DNA of 37,861 nt from Chloroflexota bacterium (GCA_029777225.1 JAKOSR010000197.1:1-37861); one strand, 5' to 3'. Numbered from the stretch's first letter, positions 1 to 8,636 are shown. Notes: generated by a model from the letters alone, not told the origin. Numbers and translations are program-made.

Positions 1-635
1 ATCCACATATGCAGCGGGAAAATCGCCATGGCAATGGCCAATCCGAAAACAATCAGCATCGACGCGCGCAGGATGAGTGGGCTTGCGCTCGGCGCGGTCT
101 CAATCCCGGAGAGCATCAAACCACTCAGCAAAATCATGTTCATGCCCAGCGTCTCAAAAATCAGGTAACGCAATAATCCCGGTCCAGCCCGCGCGCCTCG
201 GGGGGAAAGCAGTGGCACGCTCAAGAGCGCGATAATTTCGATGATGAGCGCCGCGTACAGGAAGGGCTCTACCGCCAGCACGGCAATCCAGAGGCTGGTG
301 AGGATGAGCGAGAGCGCGTTGAACCACATGCTGATTTTGAAACTGCGTGATGGCAGGTTCCACAGCGTATTCAAAACGAACAGCCACGCCACCAGGGTCA
401 GGTCTTCAGGCCCAACGGTAAGCTGCCGCCCAAGCACGCTTAGCGTTTCCGAAAAAACAAAGCGTCTCCCCGCGAACTGGATGACGAGGTCATCTGGCAT
501 GAAGAGGGCTAGCGCGGCCAGCAGCATGGATGCCACGCACACAATCGCCACGGAGGCCTTGGGTTTCCGCGCCAATGGCATTAGCGCCACGCCCACCGCC
601 AGCGGGAACAGGATGAACAGCACGGGCGTTATCAT
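1..635 (-). CDS. Antiporter-like (NuoN/MrpD/HyfF-type) membrane subunit, 3' end outside window
   Basis: The reading frame is open from an ATG at 635 to the window edge, giving about 211 residues of the N-terminal part. The translation is almost wholly hydrophobic, with several membrane segments. A glutamate sits inside a helix (ALIIEIIALLS), where NuoL/M/N-type subunits carry a conserved proton-pathway glutamate, and a later segment ends in FPLHMW, like the P/FxH motif of that family. Its start overlaps the stop of the upstream gene by an ATGA, so the two are translationally coupled. It is probably a proton- or sodium-translocating subunit of a complex-I-, Mrp- or Hyf-like membrane module. 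The catalytic or peripheral partners are not visible here. The assignment rests on topology and motif resemblance only. Confidence 0.72.
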   Translation of the reverse strand, partial: MITPVLFILFPLAVGVALMPLARKPKASVAIVCVASMLLAALALFMPDDLVIQFAGRRFVFSETLSVLGRQLTVGPEDLTLVAWLFVLNTLWNLPSRSFKISMWFNALSLILTSLWIAVLAVEPFLYAALIIEIIALLSVPLLSPRGARAGPGLLRYLIFETLGMNMILLSGLMLSGIETAPSASPLILRASMLIVFGLAIAMAIFPLHMW

Positions 636-1231
636 CTTGTCTCCGGTTCCTCGTCCTTGACGATGATATACGCGCCAACCAGCGCCAACCCCAGGTTGAC
701 AGCCGCAAAAAGCGCTTCAAGCACTGTGGAAAACTCCATCGAGCCATACAAGAGCTCAAAGCCGGAAAGAAAAGTCAGTAATCCAATAATCACATACAGG
801 GGTTCGGTAATCATCCCCAGCTGCAGCAGGCCTAGGATGACCAGGCCCAGGCTCGCGGTGAGCACCGGCAGGCTGGTCAGCGGGAAGACCTCCGTCCGTA
901 ATCCCGGTGTGAAGAGGGTGACCGCGATAATCATGAATATCCCGGCCAGACCTCTGAAAATCTCTCCCAGGCTGAACCGAAAAATGTACTGCAATGGCTG
1001 GAGCGTCCCCAGGGAGACCAGGGTCAGGTAAAGGACAAGCGTCACCATCAACCCCACCAGCAGCTTGATAATCCCCAGGCTGGGGTTTCGGAATGTGATG
1101 AGCAGCAGGAAGACCATCCCGTACTGCAGCGCGAGCGCGCCCATGTTCACCAGCCACTGCCTCCGCACGAGGTTGATGAGCGCCATGAGCAGGCACGTGT
1201 AGACAATCACCATTTGCAGGCTTGTGCTCAT
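632..1231 (-). CDS. HyfE/NuoK-like small membrane subunit
   Basis: This 199-residue protein is nearly all transmembrane, with about six helices and a short charged tail (KDEEPETR). The start chosen is the ATG at 1231, which overlaps the stop of the upstream gene as ATGA. A longer upstream frame would lie inside that neighbour. The C-terminal part (residues about 150-190) contains FLSGFELLYGS followed by a helix with AAVNLGLALV, resembling the small NuoK/MrpC/HyfE subunits that sit beside antiporter-like subunits. Flanked on both sides by NuoM/N-like genes, it most likely belongs to the same ion-translocating membrane complex. The sequence is divergent and the family call is by size, topology and neighbourhood. 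Confidence 0.6.
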   Translation of the reverse strand: MSTSLQMVIVYTCLLMALINLVRRQWLVNMGALALQYGMVFLLLITFRNPSLGIIKLLVGLMVTLVLYLTLVSLGTLQPLQYIFRFSLGEIFRGLAGIFMIIAVTLFTPGLRTEVFPLTSLPVLTASLGLVILGLLQLGMITEPLYVIIGLLTFLSGFELLYGSMEFSTVLEALFAAVNLGLALVGAYIIVKDEEPETR

Positions 1232-2841
1232 GGAACGGCCACCCGGGCCAGGAAGAGCATAATCATCGCGATGAGCAACACAACGGACCACAGCACCCCG
1301 CCGGCTCCCTCCAGGATGTTCGTCAGGTATCCCGCGCCCTTCTCCACTCGCTCAAATATCCACCCAAACGTGCTGAACAGCCAGCGCATGCTGAGCAGAC
1401 TGCTCATGCCGGTCAAAAACGCGCTCACCGCCCGATATCCGGGCATGGTCTCTGCCAGGCTCGCCAATGACCGCCGCGCGCCCAGCTTGAGGAACGCGAA
1501 CCCTCCCAACAAAACCACGGCCAGGCTAGCCACGCTGGCCCACCAACGCCCCAGGGTCAATATTCCCGGCCAGGCCATCAATCCCAAAACCACGATGGTC
1601 TGGCCCACCAGGATTAATCCCAGCGGATAGGTCACCCGCGCGTGCTTTTCCAACCCCGTGATGGTGCTGTTTCCTTCGTAAATGAAGCGGAGGTAGCCCA
1701 GCACCAGCATCGCGTGGGAAATAATCATGAAAAACCCTGCCGCCGATATCCCTTGACCAACCAGGCCGTCCCAACCGCCGGCCGCGGGCGTGAAAGGCAA
1801 CGCCACCAATCCCCACAAACCAAAGGCCATCAAAAAACGGATTCTGCGGATGGGCGGGTCAAACAGGAAAAGCAAGCCCCCTGAAAGTATCAGCGCCAAC
1901 CCCCAAACCCGGCTGGCCCCCGCCTGGTTGTTCAGCGCGCACTGCACCGCGAACGCGGAAAGCGCGGCAATCCAATACGGCCGCCCTTCGTACGCGTCTT
2001 TCCTCGTCAACCACATGCCGGAGGTGTACACGGCGGCAATAACGGCCAGCACCTGGATGATGGTAATCCAATATTGGCGCAACACCAGGAAGTCCGCCGG
2101 CAGCCACGCGATGAGCACCAGCGCCGAAGCCACCGGCGCGAACCGGAATACCAACCCGCTGCTCCGCCGCAATTCCGGTGTATCCAAAAACGGGAGGTGC
2201 AGGGGTAAAACACCCAAGCGCAAGCCGGCGGCCGCCAAAAAGTACAACCCCGCGTTGGCTGGGATTTCGTTCAGCAAAAATTGCGGCTTCACCTGCCACC
2301 CAATTACCGTGGCAGCCACCAGGGCGAAGGTGCTCGCCAGGCGCAAGCCATACACTGAGACGATGTGTGTATTATCCAAAGAGACGCTGCGGACGCGCAG
2401 CAGGTGGACTAACTCCACCAGGTCAACCAATCCCCAGGCCAGCGCCATCGTGAAGGGATTGCCAGCCAGGATGGCGGCAAGGTTGATGGCGGTAATGGCC
2501 AGGGTGCCCGCCCATCCCAACGGCGCTTCTGCCAGTTGGGCGCGGGTGGAATCAGTAAACAGCACCGCCATGCAGATGGTCAGCATGGCCACCGCGTAAG
2601 GCCAGTTGGAATAATCCAACACCAGCGCGGGGAAAGCGAAAAACAGGTTTTCTGGCTTCCACACCAACAACGGGACGTCTGTCGGCAGGTACAGCCGCAT
2701 GAAAAACAGGATGAGCCATGCCAGCAACGAACCAGCCAGCGCAGTGAACCACGCCCGGCCAACCTTCATTCTCGTGGCCTGGCTAAATGTGATTATGATT
2801 GCGGTAGCAATCAACACACCGAAAACGGCGAGTACTGCCAT
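1228..2841 (-). CDS. NuoL/NuoM-like antiporter-type membrane subunit
   Basis: A 537-residue polytopic protein with roughly 14 hydrophobic helices, the usual size of NuoM/MrpD-type subunits (about 480-550). A helix with a glutamate (WGLVDLVELVHLL, residues about 130-145) matches the position of the conserved membrane glutamate of antiporter-like subunits. Later helices carry histidine and lysine residues (for example FFMIISHAMLVLG). It follows the dihydropyrimidinase gene after 20 bases and is coupled to the next gene by an ATGA overlap, so it begins a three-gene membrane module at the end of the long minus-strand operon. No NADH-binding, Fe-S or hydrogenase subunits are visible, so the electron donor, if any, is unknown. 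It could be part of an Mrp-type antiporter. Confidence 0.7.
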   Translation of the reverse strand: MAVLAVFGVLIATAIIITFSQATRMKVGRAWFTALAGSLLAWLILFFMRLYLPTDVPLLVWKPENLFFAFPALVLDYSNWPYAVAMLTICMAVLFTDSTRAQLAEAPLGWAGTLAITAINLAAILAGNPFTMALAWGLVDLVELVHLLRVRSVSLDNTHIVSVYGLRLASTFALVAATVIGWQVKPQFLLNEIPANAGLYFLAAAGLRLGVLPLHLPFLDTPELRRSSGLVFRFAPVASALVLIAWLPADFLVLRQYWITIIQVLAVIAAVYTSGMWLTRKDAYEGRPYWIAALSAFAVQCALNNQAGASRVWGLALILSGGLLFLFDPPIRRIRFLMAFGLWGLVALPFTPAAGGWDGLVGQGISAAGFFMIISHAMLVLGYLRFIYEGNSTITGLEKHARVTYPLGLILVGQTIVVLGLMAWPGILTLGRWWASVASLAVVLLGGFAFLKLGARRSLASLAETMPGYRAVSAFLTGMSSLLSMRWLFSTFGWIFERVEKGAGYLTNILEGAGGVLWSVVLLIAMIMLFLARVAVP

Positions 2842-2861
2842 GCTTTAGAACACCATCCTGG

Positions 2862-4277
2862 TTATAGTATCTCTCCGGTTTTGCGGTAAAGGAAGCGTCC
2901 CTGTCCGGCAGAACCGAACCACTCACCATTCCGCACGATTGTCTTGCCACGCAGGAGTACCTGCACGGGATAACCGCGCAATTTCCAGCCTTCATAAAGG
3001 TTGTAATCGGTGCGGTGCTGGGCTTGGGCTACGCCATAGGTCACTTCTCTTTTGGGGTCCCACAGCGCCAGATCTGCGTCAGACCCAACCTCGACGCATC
3101 CTTTTTGAGGATACAACCCAAAGATTTTGGCCGGATTGGTGGAAGTTAATTCCACGAATTGATTGGGTGTCATCATGCCGCCACTGACGGCGTGGTTCCA
3201 AAAAACCACCAACCGGTCACCCAAACCCGGCAGTCCGTTGGGAATCTTAGTAAAGTCGCCCATCCCCAGCTCCTTGCCAGGGATGCGCACGGGCTCGCCT
3301 TCGTAGAGAATGCTTTTTGTCCCATCATAGAAGAACGGGCAGTGATCTGTCGAAAGCACCTGGATGGTTCCATTTTCCAGTCCATTTAGCAATCCTTGCT
3401 GGTCCTGCGCCTTCCGCAATGGTGGCGAGCAAATCCATTTCGCCCCATCCGGCCGTTTCAGGTCATCCTCGGTGAAAAACAGGTATTGCGGGCAGGTTTC
3501 ACCCATCGCGGGCAGTCCTTTGGACCGCGCGTACGCCAACTGGTCAACTTCCTCCGCTACGTTCATGTGCACCAGGTATACCGGCGAATCAGCCTGAGCG
3601 CCAATCGCGAACGCCCGCAGGCTGGCTTCCACTTCGCCCCATGCCGGCCGGGTCCGCGCATGCCAGATGGGTTCCTTGTGCTCGGCCGAAAGCGCTTCGC
3701 TGACCAGTAAATCGATGATGTCGCCATTTTCCGCGTGCACCATCGTCAGCAACCCCGCTTTTCCGCCAATGCGCATCACCTTGAAAATATTGCCGTCATC
3801 CAACCGCAGCCGGCCGTTGTACGCGGTGAACACTTTCACGCTCGTGATGCCAAACCCCGGCAAGTCCTTCAACTGGCTTTCAACAGCATCGTCAAACCGC
3901 GTGATGTTCATGTGCGCGCTGTAATCAATGCTTGTCTTTGGGTCTGCCATGGCCCTGTGACGGACGATGTTATCCTCCAGGCTACCTTTTTCCAGCGAGA
4001 CAAAATCAATCATCGTGGTGGTGCCCCCAAACGCGGCCGCCTTGCCGCCGGTGTAGTGGTCATCACTCGAGACGGTGCTAAACATGGGCAGTTCGAGGTG
4101 CACGTGTGGGTCAACCCCACCGGGCAAAACCAGCAGATTTGTGGCGTCAATCACCTCGCAATCCTCGCTCGGCAAATCCACCCCAATCCACGCAATCTTT
4201 TCCCCATCAATCAGAATGTCGGCCTTGTACGTTTTCTGCGCGGTTACGATGGTGCCATTTTTAATGAGTCTTTTCAT
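2862..4277 (-). CDS. hydA: Dihydropyrimidinase / D-hydantoinase family cyclic amidohydrolase
   Basis: This 471-residue binuclear-metal amidohydrolase would open a cyclic amide ring (dihydropyrimidine, hydantoin or a purine-derived ring). Visible active-site elements are the HxH pair in DPHVH (H58, H60), the lysine expected to be carbamylated in SVKVF (K148, where dihydropyrimidinases have about K150), VHAENGD, HMNVAEEVD and the aspartate in STDHCPF. The ATG at 4277 is preferred over an upstream GTG because GAGAGG lies just before it. It sits in an operon with carbamate kinase, an 8-oxoguanine deaminase and a PLP enzyme, so degradation of a nucleobase-derived ring is likely. HyuA of Escherichia coli, a family member, sits in a comparable cluster. 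The exact substrate cannot be told from sequence. Confidence 0.9.
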   Translation of the reverse strand: MKRLIKNGTIVTAQKTYKADILIDGEKIAWIGVDLPSEDCEVIDATNLLVLPGGVDPHVHLELPMFSTVSSDDHYTGGKAAAFGGTTTMIDFVSLEKGSLEDNIVRHRAMADPKTSIDYSAHMNITRFDDAVESQLKDLPGFGITSVKVFTAYNGRLRLDDGNIFKVMRIGGKAGLLTMVHAENGDIIDLLVSEALSAEHKEPIWHARTRPAWGEVEASLRAFAIGAQADSPVYLVHMNVAEEVDQLAYARSKGLPAMGETCPQYLFFTEDDLKRPDGAKWICSPPLRKAQDQQGLLNGLENGTIQVLSTDHCPFFYDGTKSILYEGEPVRIPGKELGMGDFTKIPNGLPGLGDRLVVFWNHAVSGGMMTPNQFVELTSTNPAKIFGLYPQKGCVEVGSDADLALWDPKREVTYGVAQAQHRTDYNLYEGWKLRGYPVQVLLRGKTIVRNGEWFGSAGQGRFLYRKTGEIL

Positions 4278-4305
4278 GTTTCCTCTCACGCAGTCAATAA
4301 CCCAA

Positions 4306-4866
4306 TTATCCCTGCCGCTTTAGGCCGCTCAACAGGGCCAGGATGGCGGGGTCGAGCGCCGCTTGGGGCAGTTCTGTCGCCCGGTACTCGTTGGCCAGCA
4401 GCGCCCTTTCGCGCAACGCGTGCCAGAGTACGTCCCTCTCCTCGTCATGCACAGGCAGGTCTGCCAGTTCCTCCGCCGAACACAATCGGCCGGCCGTCGT
4501 GTAAAAGAACAACACCCTGCGCCAATTCCCGGCCGGGATAGGGTGGTCCAGTTCAATCAATGGTCCGAGCACGATTTTGAAATACTCTTCCGACGCGCGT
4601 GGATGGTCAGGCTGGTCCTGTAACAGCTCCGCGCGGGTTCTCAATTCGTGCCCAAGCACCGGCGCGATGTACCTGATTTGCCAGCGTTGGTCCACCGGGT
4701 AGGCCCCGCCCTGGTAAAAAGCAATGTAATCCACGGAAATAACCTTGGGCGAGCTTTTCAGCGGCACCCGGTACCAACCCAGCAGCCGGGCGATATCCAG
4801 GTCGCGCTGGTTGGGCACCAGCGCGACCAAAACAAGATCACTTTCAGGAATTTCCTGGAGATTCAA
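4306..4866 (-). CDS. Uncharacterised 186-residue protein in nucleobase-catabolism operon
   Basis: I do not recognise a characterised family. It is a soluble mixed alpha/beta protein without signal peptide or membrane segment. Notable blocks are LVLVALVPNQRDLDIARLLGWYR near the N-terminus (given here only as landmark: LGWYRVPL at about 28-35), VISVDYIAFYQ, and a central IRYIAPVLGHELRTR. The middle (KIVLGPLIELD) and the C-terminal helices (DVLWHALRERA) look ordered. The start is a TTG with GAGG four bases upstream. No in-frame ATG precedes the conserved-looking part. It lies 8 bases after the PLP enzyme and 28 bases before the dihydropyrimidinase, so it is co-transcribed with them. A PUA/EVE-like nucleic-acid- or nucleotide-binding fold is possible but unproven. 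Confidence 0.8.
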   Translation of the reverse strand: MNLQEIPESDLVLVALVPNQRDLDIARLLGWYRVPLKSSPKVISVDYIAFYQGGAYPVDQRWQIRYIAPVLGHELRTRAELLQDQPDHPRASEEYFKIVLGPLIELDHPIPAGNWRRVLFFYTTAGRLCSAEELADLPVHDEERDVLWHALRERALLANEYRATELPQAALDPAILALLSGLKRQG

Positions 4867-4874
4867 ATGTCCTC

Positions 4875-6344
4875 TTACACGCTCACGCCGGATTTCTGGT
4901 TAAACTCTTCGATTAACGCGTCAATTTGCGGGGCTTGCTCCTGCACCTCGGTCCAGTAATCCGGGTCATCCCACTGGGCCAGGATTTCTTCGTAAGTTTT
5001 GCCCTGCTGTTCAACCCAGGTGTAATACTTCAGGTTGTGGATGCGCTTGCGTCCCCAATGGGTCAGCTCTTCCATATTGTCGATGCCCTGTCCCTTCAGG
5101 TAGCGGGCGTCATCTGCAACGGCGTTTTCGCGGGTGTACGCGCCGAATTCCTCGTGCATTTCAAGCAGCCGGCTCTGGTAAAGCTCCATGGAGTCCGTCA
5201 ATACCGTGAGCACCACGTCGTCTTCGGTCAGCTCGTTGTACTTGGCAAACTTGATGGCCGAGAGCACGTTGGAGATGCCGGAGAAGCCGAGTAAATCCAG
5301 CTGGCTCACCAGGTTTTCATCAACACCCGAATCAATCAGGTATTGCTTGCCGGTTGGCTCATTGAACAGCCGGGATAGGTTCACCACGGCGTTGTCATCA
5401 ATCGCGGTGACAAAGTCCGTGTTGCGTGAGTTGTGAATCCACGGCACGTGCTTGTCGCCAATGCCTTCAATCCGGTGCGACCCAAAGCCGTTGTTTAGCA
5501 AAGTCGGGCACTGCAGCGCTTCGCTGGCCACCACTTTGCTGCCGGGGTACAGTTGCTTGAGCTTGTCACCGGTGGCAATCGTTCCGGCCGAGCCGGTGGC
5601 GGAAACGAATCCCGCATACCGCATCCCCGGGGTCAGGGTTTGCTTGAGTAGCTCTCCCATGGCGCCGCCAGTGATGGTGTAATGCCACAGGTAGTTGCCC
5701 AGCTCATCGAATTGGTTAAAAATCATCAGGTCCTGCCCGCTACGGCGCAGTTCCCAGCACTTGTCAAAAATTTCCTTCACGTTCGATTCCGACCCCGGGG
5801 TGGCAATCACCTCGCTGGCAATCATTTTCAGCCACTCAAAACGTTCACGGCTCATCCCCTCGGGCAGAATAGCGATGGAGTCGCACGCCAGCAGCGCCGA
5901 ATCATACGCGCCCCCACGACAATAATTGCCCGTGGAGGGCCACACCGCTTTTTGATGCGTGGGGTCAAACTGGCCGGTGACCAGCCGTGGAACCAGGCAA
6001 CCAAACGCCGCGCCAACCTTGTGCGCACCGGTCGGGAACCACTTTCCCACCAGCGCCAAAATGCGCGCTTTCGTCCCGGTCAGGCTGGAGGGGAATTCGA
6101 GGTAGTTCAAGCCACCATACAGGCCGCCAAAGCTCTTGGGTTCATTATGCCAGGTGATGCGGAATAGGTTGAGTGGATGCAAATCCCAAAGCCCAATCCC
6201 CTGCAGTTTTTCCTTGATATTGTCTGGAATCAGGCTGGGGTCCTGTTGCTGCGCCAGGGTGGGGATGATGATGTGCCTGTCGCGAACACGCTCAAGCGTT
6301 CGTTCAAGCCGGTCATTCATGAGGGTGAGGTCTATTTTTGTCAT
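4875..6344 (-). CDS. Fold-type-II PLP enzyme (cysteine synthase/ammonia-lyase superfamily), divergent
   Basis: This 489-residue PLP-dependent enzyme belongs to the tryptophan-synthase-beta superfamily. The Schiff-base lysine is K109 in PTGAHKVG. An asparagine-containing loop, PSTGNYCRGG, and a glycine-rich phosphate loop, SATGSAGTIATG, follow in the usual order. It is about 100-150 residues longer than cysteine synthases or diaminopropionate ammonia-lyase (YgeX, about 400), with an extra C-terminal alpha-helical region from about residue 400. AAAGGA lies six bases before the ATG. The neighbours (dihydropyrimidinase, carbamate kinase, 8-oxoguanine deaminase) suggest that it eliminates ammonia from a small amino acid released by ring opening, analogous to YgeX. 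It is not a close YgeX relative by eye, and the reaction is inferred from context. Confidence 0.82.
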   Translation of the reverse strand: MTKIDLTLMNDRLERTLERVRDRHIIIPTLAQQQDPSLIPDNIKEKLQGIGLWDLHPLNLFRITWHNEPKSFGGLYGGLNYLEFPSSLTGTKARILALVGKWFPTGAHKVGAAFGCLVPRLVTGQFDPTHQKAVWPSTGNYCRGGAYDSALLACDSIAILPEGMSRERFEWLKMIASEVIATPGSESNVKEIFDKCWELRRSGQDLMIFNQFDELGNYLWHYTITGGAMGELLKQTLTPGMRYAGFVSATGSAGTIATGDKLKQLYPGSKVVASEALQCPTLLNNGFGSHRIEGIGDKHVPWIHNSRNTDFVTAIDDNAVVNLSRLFNEPTGKQYLIDSGVDENLVSQLDLLGFSGISNVLSAIKFAKYNELTEDDVVLTVLTDSMELYQSRLLEMHEEFGAYTRENAVADDARYLKGQGIDNMEELTHWGRKRIHNLKYYTWVEQQGKTYEEILAQWDDPDYWTEVQEQAPQIDALIEEFNQKSGVSV

Positions 6345-6359
6345 AATTTTCCTTTGGGT

Positions 6360-7340
6360 TCACTTTTCTTTGATCGGATTAGGTTGGTTCAGCCGGGTGG
6401 GGTCCAGTTCGTCGCTGGGTCCTTCCGACACAATATACAAGGGACGTCCTTTGGCTTCGTCGTAAATGCGGCCGATATATTCCCCCAGGATTCCCATGCC
6501 ACACAGAATTAATCCCGAAAGGAAGATAACGGTCAGCCACACGGCCAAAATCCAGGTGAGGTCAAAATGCGCGACCAATGCCAGCAACAGGAAAACCGCC
6601 AGCAAGGCGACGCTCAGACCCATCAGCGCCGCGCCGATGCTGAAAATCACCTGCAGCGGCCAGGCTGAAAAACCAGTTACTGCGTTCATGGCCAGTTTCA
6701 ACATTTTCTTGAAAGGATAATGGGTGGTGCCGGCGTGCCTGGCCGCGCGTTTATATTCCACCCCGATTTGCTTAAATCCAACCCAGGAGCCCATTCCCCG
6801 CAAAAACCGGTTGCGTTCCCGCATTCGATCAAGCACATTCAGTGCCTGCCGGTCGATGAGCCTGAAATCCCCGGTATCCAGTGGGATTTTGACATCCGTG
6901 ATTTTGTCAATCATCCGGTAAAACATGGATGCCGTGGTTTTCTTGAACCAGCTTTCGCCTTCCCGTTCGGTGCGGATGGCATACACGATTTGGTAGCCTT
7001 CGCGCCATTTCTTAATCATCTCCAGGATGACTTCCGGCGGGTCCTGAAGGTCCGCGTCAATGATAACAACCGCGTCCCCGCGGCTGTAATCCATCCCCGC
7101 CGTGACCGCGATTTGGTGCCCAAAATTGCGCGAGAAGATTACCGGGCGCACCCGGCCGTCCTGCGCTCCCAGCTTGCGAATCACCTCCGTGGACCCATCT
7201 GCACTACCGTCATCCACGAGGATTAACTCCCATAGCTCCCCGCTCTGGTCCATCACTTCGCGCAGCCGCGCGTAAAGCAGGGGCAGGTTTTCCAGCTCGT
7301 TGTAAATAGGCGCGATGATGCTGAAAACCGGTTTATCCAT
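6360..7340 (-). CDS. GT2 polyprenyl-phosphate glycosyltransferase (DPM1/GtrB/ArnC type)
   Basis: A 326-residue enzyme with an N-terminal GT-A domain and two C-terminal membrane helices (about 225-255 and 262-290), as in bactoprenol glucosyl- and mannosyltransferases. Motifs visible are the nucleotide-binding LVDDGSADGS, the metal-binding IDADLQDPP (D95, D97) and a membrane-proximal GTTHYPFKK. It would transfer a sugar from a nucleotide sugar to undecaprenyl phosphate on the cytoplasmic side. AAAGGA lies seven bases before the ATG, and the start overlaps the threonine synthase stop by 8 bases, so it is coupled to it. Its position inside an amino-acid and nucleobase operon is odd, since the recognisable polysaccharide genes are about 27 kb away. 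Confidence 0.88.
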   Translation of the reverse strand: MDKPVFSIIAPIYNELENLPLLYARLREVMDQSGELWELILVDDGSADGSTEVIRKLGAQDGRVRPVIFSRNFGHQIAVTAGMDYSRGDAVVIIDADLQDPPEVILEMIKKWREGYQIVYAIRTEREGESWFKKTTASMFYRMIDKITDVKIPLDTGDFRLIDRQALNVLDRMRERNRFLRGMGSWVGFKQIGVEYKRAARHAGTTHYPFKKMLKLAMNAVTGFSAWPLQVIFSIGAALMGLSVALLAVFLLLALVAHFDLTWILAVWLTVIFLSGLILCGMGILGEYIGRIYDEAKGRPLYIVSEGPSDELDPTRLNQPNPIKEK

Positions 7341-8577
7341 GCAGCAATCCTTTCAAGGCTGCCAGGGTGGGCTCAATCACCGGGGCTGGGTTCACGGCCA
7401 TGGTGGCCGCGCGCACGTCCTTCAGCCCGCTGCCAGTGCACAGCACCAACGCCGGCGCGGCAGGGTCAAGTAATCCCTCCCGCAAGGACTTTAACAGCCC
7501 GGCATAAGCGGTGGCCGCGGCCGGCTCTACGAACAGCCCGGCCTTCCCCAGCGCGGGGATGGCCTTGAGGATTTCCTCATCTGGCACGGTCACATACCAG
7601 CCACCAGTCTCCCGCACTGCTTTCAGCGCCCGCAGGCCATCGCGTGGCAGGTCCACCGAGATGCTGTCCGCCAGCGTGGTCGCGCTGATGGGCATGATGG
7701 TGTCCGACCTGCTGAAAAACGCATTGGCAATCGCCGCGGAGCCATCCGCCTGCACCCCCACCAGGCGTGGCAGCCGGTCAATCCAACCGAGGTGCAGCAG
7801 GTCCTTGAACCCTTTGGCCAGCCCCGATAGGATGTTCCCATCGCCCACAGGGATGAACACTGTCAACGGCTCGGACCTTTCCGGCATGTGCCGCAGCACC
7901 TGCTCCCAAATCTCGTAGGCGGCGGTCTTTTTTCCTTCAACCGTAAAGGGGTTGTACCCTGTGTTGCGGTTGTACCAGCCAAACTCATGGCTGGCTTCAA
8001 TGCTCAGGTCAAATGCCTGGTCATACGTGCCCTCCACAAGGATAACCTGGGCGCCAAAGGTGAGCAGTTGGGCAATCTTGGCCGGGGGCGCGCTGCGCGG
8101 TGCCAAAATAATGGCCTTGCGCGCAACACTGGCCGACATGCACGCCATCGCTGCCCCGGCATTCCCCGTGGACGCGGCGACGATGGTTTTTACGTCCGTC
8201 TCAATCGCCCTGGCAATCACAACCGCGCTGGCCCGGTCCTTGAACGACGCGCTGGGGTTGCGGCTTTCATCCTTGATCCAAAGCTCCCGCATGCCCAGCG
8301 TCTTTTCCAGTAGGGGTGGCCGGTAAACCGGCGTCATCCCCACCGCGTGCAGCGGTGTGGGCTGAAAACCCGGGTCCGAAACCGGCAGCAGCGCCGTATA
8401 GCGCCAGATGGACATCTCCCGGCTGTCAAGGATGCCTTCCTTGGAGACCAGGCCGGGATTAAATTCGTAATCCAGGCGTGTGTCCAGGTTACCGCCGCAA
8501 TCCGGGCAGACATACGTCACCTCATCGGGTGAAAGTGTTTTCCCACAACATGAGCACTCAAAATGATGTATGGCCAT
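7333..8577 (-). CDS. thrC: Threonine synthase (zinc-ribbon type)
   Basis: A 414-residue PLP enzyme converting O-phosphohomoserine to threonine. An N-terminal zinc ribbon (CSCCG and CPDCGG, residues about 8-30) precedes the catalytic domain, a layout common in archaeal and chloroflexotan ThrC. The PLP lysine is K113 in SASFKDRAS. An asparagine loop ASTGNAGAA and a phosphate-binding loop GDGNILSG follow. The ATG at 8577 was chosen over the adjacent TTG at 8580 because GGAGG then has normal spacing. It follows carbamate kinase across a 59-base gap holding a strong hairpin. A broader PLP lyase role cannot be excluded in this catabolic setting, but the length and motifs are those of ThrC. Confidence 0.9.
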   Translation of the reverse strand: MAIHHFECSCCGKTLSPDEVTYVCPDCGGNLDTRLDYEFNPGLVSKEGILDSREMSIWRYTALLPVSDPGFQPTPLHAVGMTPVYRPPLLEKTLGMRELWIKDESRNPSASFKDRASAVVIARAIETDVKTIVAASTGNAGAAMACMSASVARKAIILAPRSAPPAKIAQLLTFGAQVILVEGTYDQAFDLSIEASHEFGWYNRNTGYNPFTVEGKKTAAYEIWEQVLRHMPERSEPLTVFIPVGDGNILSGLAKGFKDLLHLGWIDRLPRLVGVQADGSAAIANAFFSRSDTIMPISATTLADSISVDLPRDGLRALKAVRETGGWYVTVPDEEILKAIPALGKAGLFVEPAAATAYAGLLKSLREGLLDPAAPALVLCTGSGLKDVRAATMAVNPAPVIEPTLAALKGLLHG

Positions 8578-8594
8578 CAAGCCTCCCTATGCGA

Positions 8595-8620
8595 GTTCCG
8601 GCAGGAAAACCTGCCGGAAC
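8595..8620 (-). terminator. Perfect 11-bp hairpin with AAAA/TTTT loop between arcC and thrC
   Basis: GTTCCGGCAGG and its exact complement flank a four-base loop. The minus strand has no following T run, and on the plus strand the tail is only T-rich. It therefore looks like an mRNA-processing or stabilising hairpin that separates arcC from thrC rather than a full terminator. Confidence 0.6.
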
Positions 8621-8636
8621 TGTCTGTTTCGTTTTC

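Noticed and set aside
1790..2599. 269-codon plus-strand frame antisense to the NuoM-like gene
   Set aside because: Basic, low-complexity product antisense to a membrane protein; typical shadow.
3735..4541. 268-codon plus-strand frame antisense to the dihydropyrimidinase
   Set aside because: The minus strand encodes a clear amidohydrolase here; the antisense frame is a shadow.
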